Positions 6,331-8,028 of a stretch of DNA of 8,028 nucleotides are shown piece after piece. This stretch comes from Proteobacteria bacterium UBA6729 (GTDB lineage Bacteria > Pseudomonadota > Gammaproteobacteria > Porifericomitales > Porifericomitaceae): positions 1 to 8,028 of the forward strand of contig DKIB01000038.1 in assembly GCA_002454015.1 (NCBI GenBank). The letters run 5' to 3'. Numbering within the stretch: position 1 is the first letter of the stretch; each line of letters begins with the position of its first letter. The notes under the pieces are model-generated. The model was not told the origin of the DNA. It made no database searches and saw only the letters and a program-made list of their open reading frames with translations. Both the position numbers and the translations under genes were made by a program.

Positions 6331-6357
6331 TTCTACCAGCATTTTCCTGAATGTCTG
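6330..6357 (-). promoter_or_regulatory. smpB: Candidate extended -10 promoter for smpB
   Basis: On the minus strand TGG-TAGAAT (6338 down to 6330) is an extended -10. CAGACA (6357-6352) lies 16 bp upstream as a partial -35 (4/6). The start site would be near 6323, about 22 nt before the GTG. The element overlaps the transcript start of the opposing transporter promoter. Confidence 0.5.
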
Positions 6358-7724
6358 CCGATAATACAATTCACGGACAGTGGTCCTCGCGTCTGGCCTT
6401 TGTGCTGGCGGCCACCGGTTCTGCCGTGGGACTCGGCAATATATGGCGATTCCCCTATCTGGCCGGGGAGAATGGCGGCGGGGCCTTTGTGGTGGTCTAT
6501 CTGGCCTGTGTGCTGCTGGTGGGCCTGCCCCTGATGAGCGCGGAGATCCTGTTGGGGCGGCGCGGGCGGCGCAATCCCATGGATGCCATGCGCAGTCTGG
6601 CCCTGGCAGAGCGGCGTACGCCATGGTGGGGGGGCGTGGGCCTGATGGGCATCCTGGCGGGTCTGCTGATTCTGGCTTTCTACAGCGTGGTGGCTGGATG
6701 GTTGCTGTTTTACCTGTATCGGTCTGTGAGTGGGTGGGCAGCGGTGGGGACCGCCGGGCTGGACCGTCTGTTCAGCAGCCTGCTGTCCTCACCGCTGTGG
6801 CTGGTGGGTACGCATACCCTGTTCATGGTGTTGACGGTAACGGTGGTAGCCATGGGTGTGCAAGGGGGTCTGGAGCGCAGCGTGAAGATCCTGATGCCGA
6901 CATTGCTGTTCATGTTGCTGCTGCTGTTCGGCTACGCCGTAGGTACGCCGGGCTTTGGTGAGGGGGTGCGGTATCTGCTGGTGCCGGATTTTGGTGTGCT
7001 CGCGGAGCGGCCTGCCCTGTTGCTGGAGGCGCTCAGTCAGGCCTTTTTCAGCCTCAGCATAGGGATGGGGGCATTGATGGCATACGGCGCATACCTGCCG
7101 AAGCATGCCTCCGTGTTCCGCATGGCGTGCTGGGTGACGGGTCTGGATACCCTGGTGGCATTGTTGGCGGGGCTGGCGATTATGCCCCTGCTGTTCAGCT
7201 ATGGTCTGGAGCCTGCACAGGGGACCGGGCTGGTGTTCAAGACCCTGCCACTGGCCTTTGGGGAGATGCCTGGCGGGCGCCTGTGGGCCATAGTGTTTTT
7301 CCTGTTGTTGATCATTGCCGCCTGGACCTCGGCCATTTCCCTGATGGAACCGGCCACTGCATGGTTGATAGAGAACCGCCGATTCTCGCGACCGCTGGCC
7401 GCGCTGACCGCCGGGGGTGTGGCTTGGGTGTTGGGCGTGGGCTGTGCGCTGTCTCTCAATGTGTGGCAGGAATACAAGTTGTTTGACAAGAATCTGTTTG
7501 AGCTGCTGGATTATCTGACGGCAAAGATCATGCTGCCGATCGGGGGGGTGCTGATCGGCTGTTTTGCGGGCTGGGTTATAGCGCGGCGCCTGACCCTGGC
7601 TGAATTGCATGTGCCGGACGGCATGCTGTACCGGGCATGGCTGTTCGCGGTGCGCTATCTGGCACCTGCAGCGGTGCTGGTGGTATTTTTGGATGCCTTC
7701 GGCATAATCGGGTTTTCCGGCTGA
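6351..7724 (+). CDS. Neurotransmitter:sodium symporter (NSS/SNF) family transporter
   Basis: The 457-residue inner-membrane protein has the LeuT fold, which takes up small molecules, usually amino acids, coupled to sodium. The signature of helix 1 is clear: GSAVGLGNIWRFPYLAGENG (23-42), including the unwound segment that binds sodium and substrate. Helix 6 carries FFSLSIGMGALMAYGAYLP (232-250), and helix 8 carries TSAISLMEP (326-334). The length and number of hydrophobic segments suggest about 11 helices, as in MhsT- and TnaT-type bacterial members. The substrate cannot be read from the sequence; hydrophobic amino acids are common in the family. The ATG at 6351 follows a TGA in frame at 6348, so the start is fixed at or after this point, but no well-spaced SD is seen. 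ratA begins 1 bp after its stop. Confidence 0.93.
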   Translation: MSADNTIHGQWSSRLAFVLAATGSAVGLGNIWRFPYLAGENGGGAFVVVYLACVLLVGLPLMSAEILLGRRGRRNPMDAMRSLALAERRTPWWGGVGLMGILAGLLILAFYSVVAGWLLFYLYRSVSGWAAVGTAGLDRLFSSLLSSPLWLVGTHTLFMVLTVTVVAMGVQGGLERSVKILMPTLLFMLLLLFGYAVGTPGFGEGVRYLLVPDFGVLAERPALLLEALSQAFFSLSIGMGALMAYGAYLPKHASVFRMACWVTGLDTLVALLAGLAIMPLLFSYGLEPAQGTGLVFKTLPLAFGEMPGGRLWAIVFFLLLIIAAWTSAISLMEPATAWLIENRRFSRPLAALTAGGVAWVLGVGCALSLNVWQEYKLFDKNLFELLDYLTAKIMLPIGGVLIGCFAGWVIARRLTLAELHVPDGMLYRAWLFAVRYLAPAAVLVVFLDAFGIIGFSG

Positions 7725-7725
7725 G

Positions 7726-8028
7726 GTGCACCGCGTACACCGTACAGTTGCGTTGCCCTACACGCCACTGCAGGTCTATGAACTGGTGACTGATATCGAA
7801 TCATACCCTGCGTTTTTACCGTGGTGTCAGGGGGTGCAGGTGCGGGCACTGGAAGAGCATGCCGTGCTGGCAACGGTGCTGATCGGGCTGCGCGTCATGC
7901 GCTTTCAGCTGGTGACCCGCAATACCATGGAACCCGGTCGTGCATTGCGTATGGATCTGGTGGACGGGCCCTTTACGCAGCTGGCAGGGAGTTGGCGATT
8001 TGAGGAGCAGGATGGCGGCTGCCGGGCG
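7726..8028 (+). CDS. ratA: RatA-like START/SRPBCC-domain protein, N-terminal part (partial)
   Basis: From GTG at 7726 the frame stays open for 101 codons to the window edge. It begins MHRVHRTVALPYTPLQVYEL, then DIESYPAFLPWC, LVTRNTMEPGRALRMDLVDGPF and a Gly-Ser-Trp segment. These match RatA/Coq10-type START proteins (E. coli YfjG). E. coli RatA was reported to bind the 50S subunit and block 70S formation; the homologous Coq10 family supports ubiquinone function, and this is the more likely housekeeping role. About 40 C-terminal residues are missing. The GTG lies 1 bp after the transporter stop with no good SD, so translation is probably coupled to the transporter gene. In E. coli ratA is directly divergent from smpB; here a transporter sits between them. 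Confidence 0.9.
   Translation, partial: MHRVHRTVALPYTPLQVYELVTDIESYPAFLPWCQGVQVRALEEHAVLATVLIGLRVMRFQLVTRNTMEPGRALRMDLVDGPFTQLAGSWRFEEQDGGCRA

Noticed and set aside
6313..6624. Minus-strand frame opposite the transporter start
   Set aside because: It is the antisense shadow of the well-supported NSS transporter gene and shows no family motif.
7726..8028. RatA as part of a RatA-RatB toxin-antitoxin system
   Set aside because: The partner gene is beyond the window, and RatA homologues are widespread housekeeping START proteins, so a toxin role cannot be claimed from this fragment.

Overview
The window looks like ordinary chromosome from a GC-rich gammaproteobacterium. The glyA-nrdR-ribD order is typical of that class, the GlyA and SmpB sequences read closest to gammaproteobacterial forms as I remember them, and smpB and ratA lie close together and divergent, as in E. 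coli. An Ectothiorhodospiraceae/Chromatiales-type sulfur or halophilic lineage would fit the codon use and the nfeD-slipin-glyA arrangement, but that is a guess made without a search. I see no transposase, integrase, CRISPR array, phage gene, tRNA or rRNA. No undescribed multi-gene system is evident. The interest lies in gene arrangement and a few small details.

Layout. Bases 1-90 are the 3' end of folD. A GC-rich stretch of about 380 bp without a convincing gene follows. It ends in a perfect GC palindrome and an extended -10 promoter. From there a tight block of six plus-strand genes runs to 5822: long-form nfeD (membrane serine protease), a slipin/stomatin gene, glyA, nrdR, ribD and a small gcvH-like gene. 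Gaps between them are 3-11 bp, or the genes overlap in GTGA (nrdR/ribD and ribD/gcvH-like), so one transcript is likely. smpB lies convergent on the minus strand with a 29-bp gap. A 49-bp region then separates smpB from a divergent neurotransmitter:sodium symporter (NSS/SNF family) gene and appears to carry two face-to-face promoters. ratA starts 1 bp after the symporter stop and runs off the window end.

How the genes relate. NfeD and slipin form a known membrane protease/scaffold pair. FolD, GlyA and the H-protein-like carrier all touch the glycine/5,10-methylene-tetrahydrofolate pool. NrdR regulates ribonucleotide reductase genes, and RibD performs two steps of riboflavin synthesis. SmpB (trans-translation) and RatA (START-domain protein linked to ubiquinone function and, in E. 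coli, to ribosome association) are usual neighbours, here separated by an amino-acid-type transporter.
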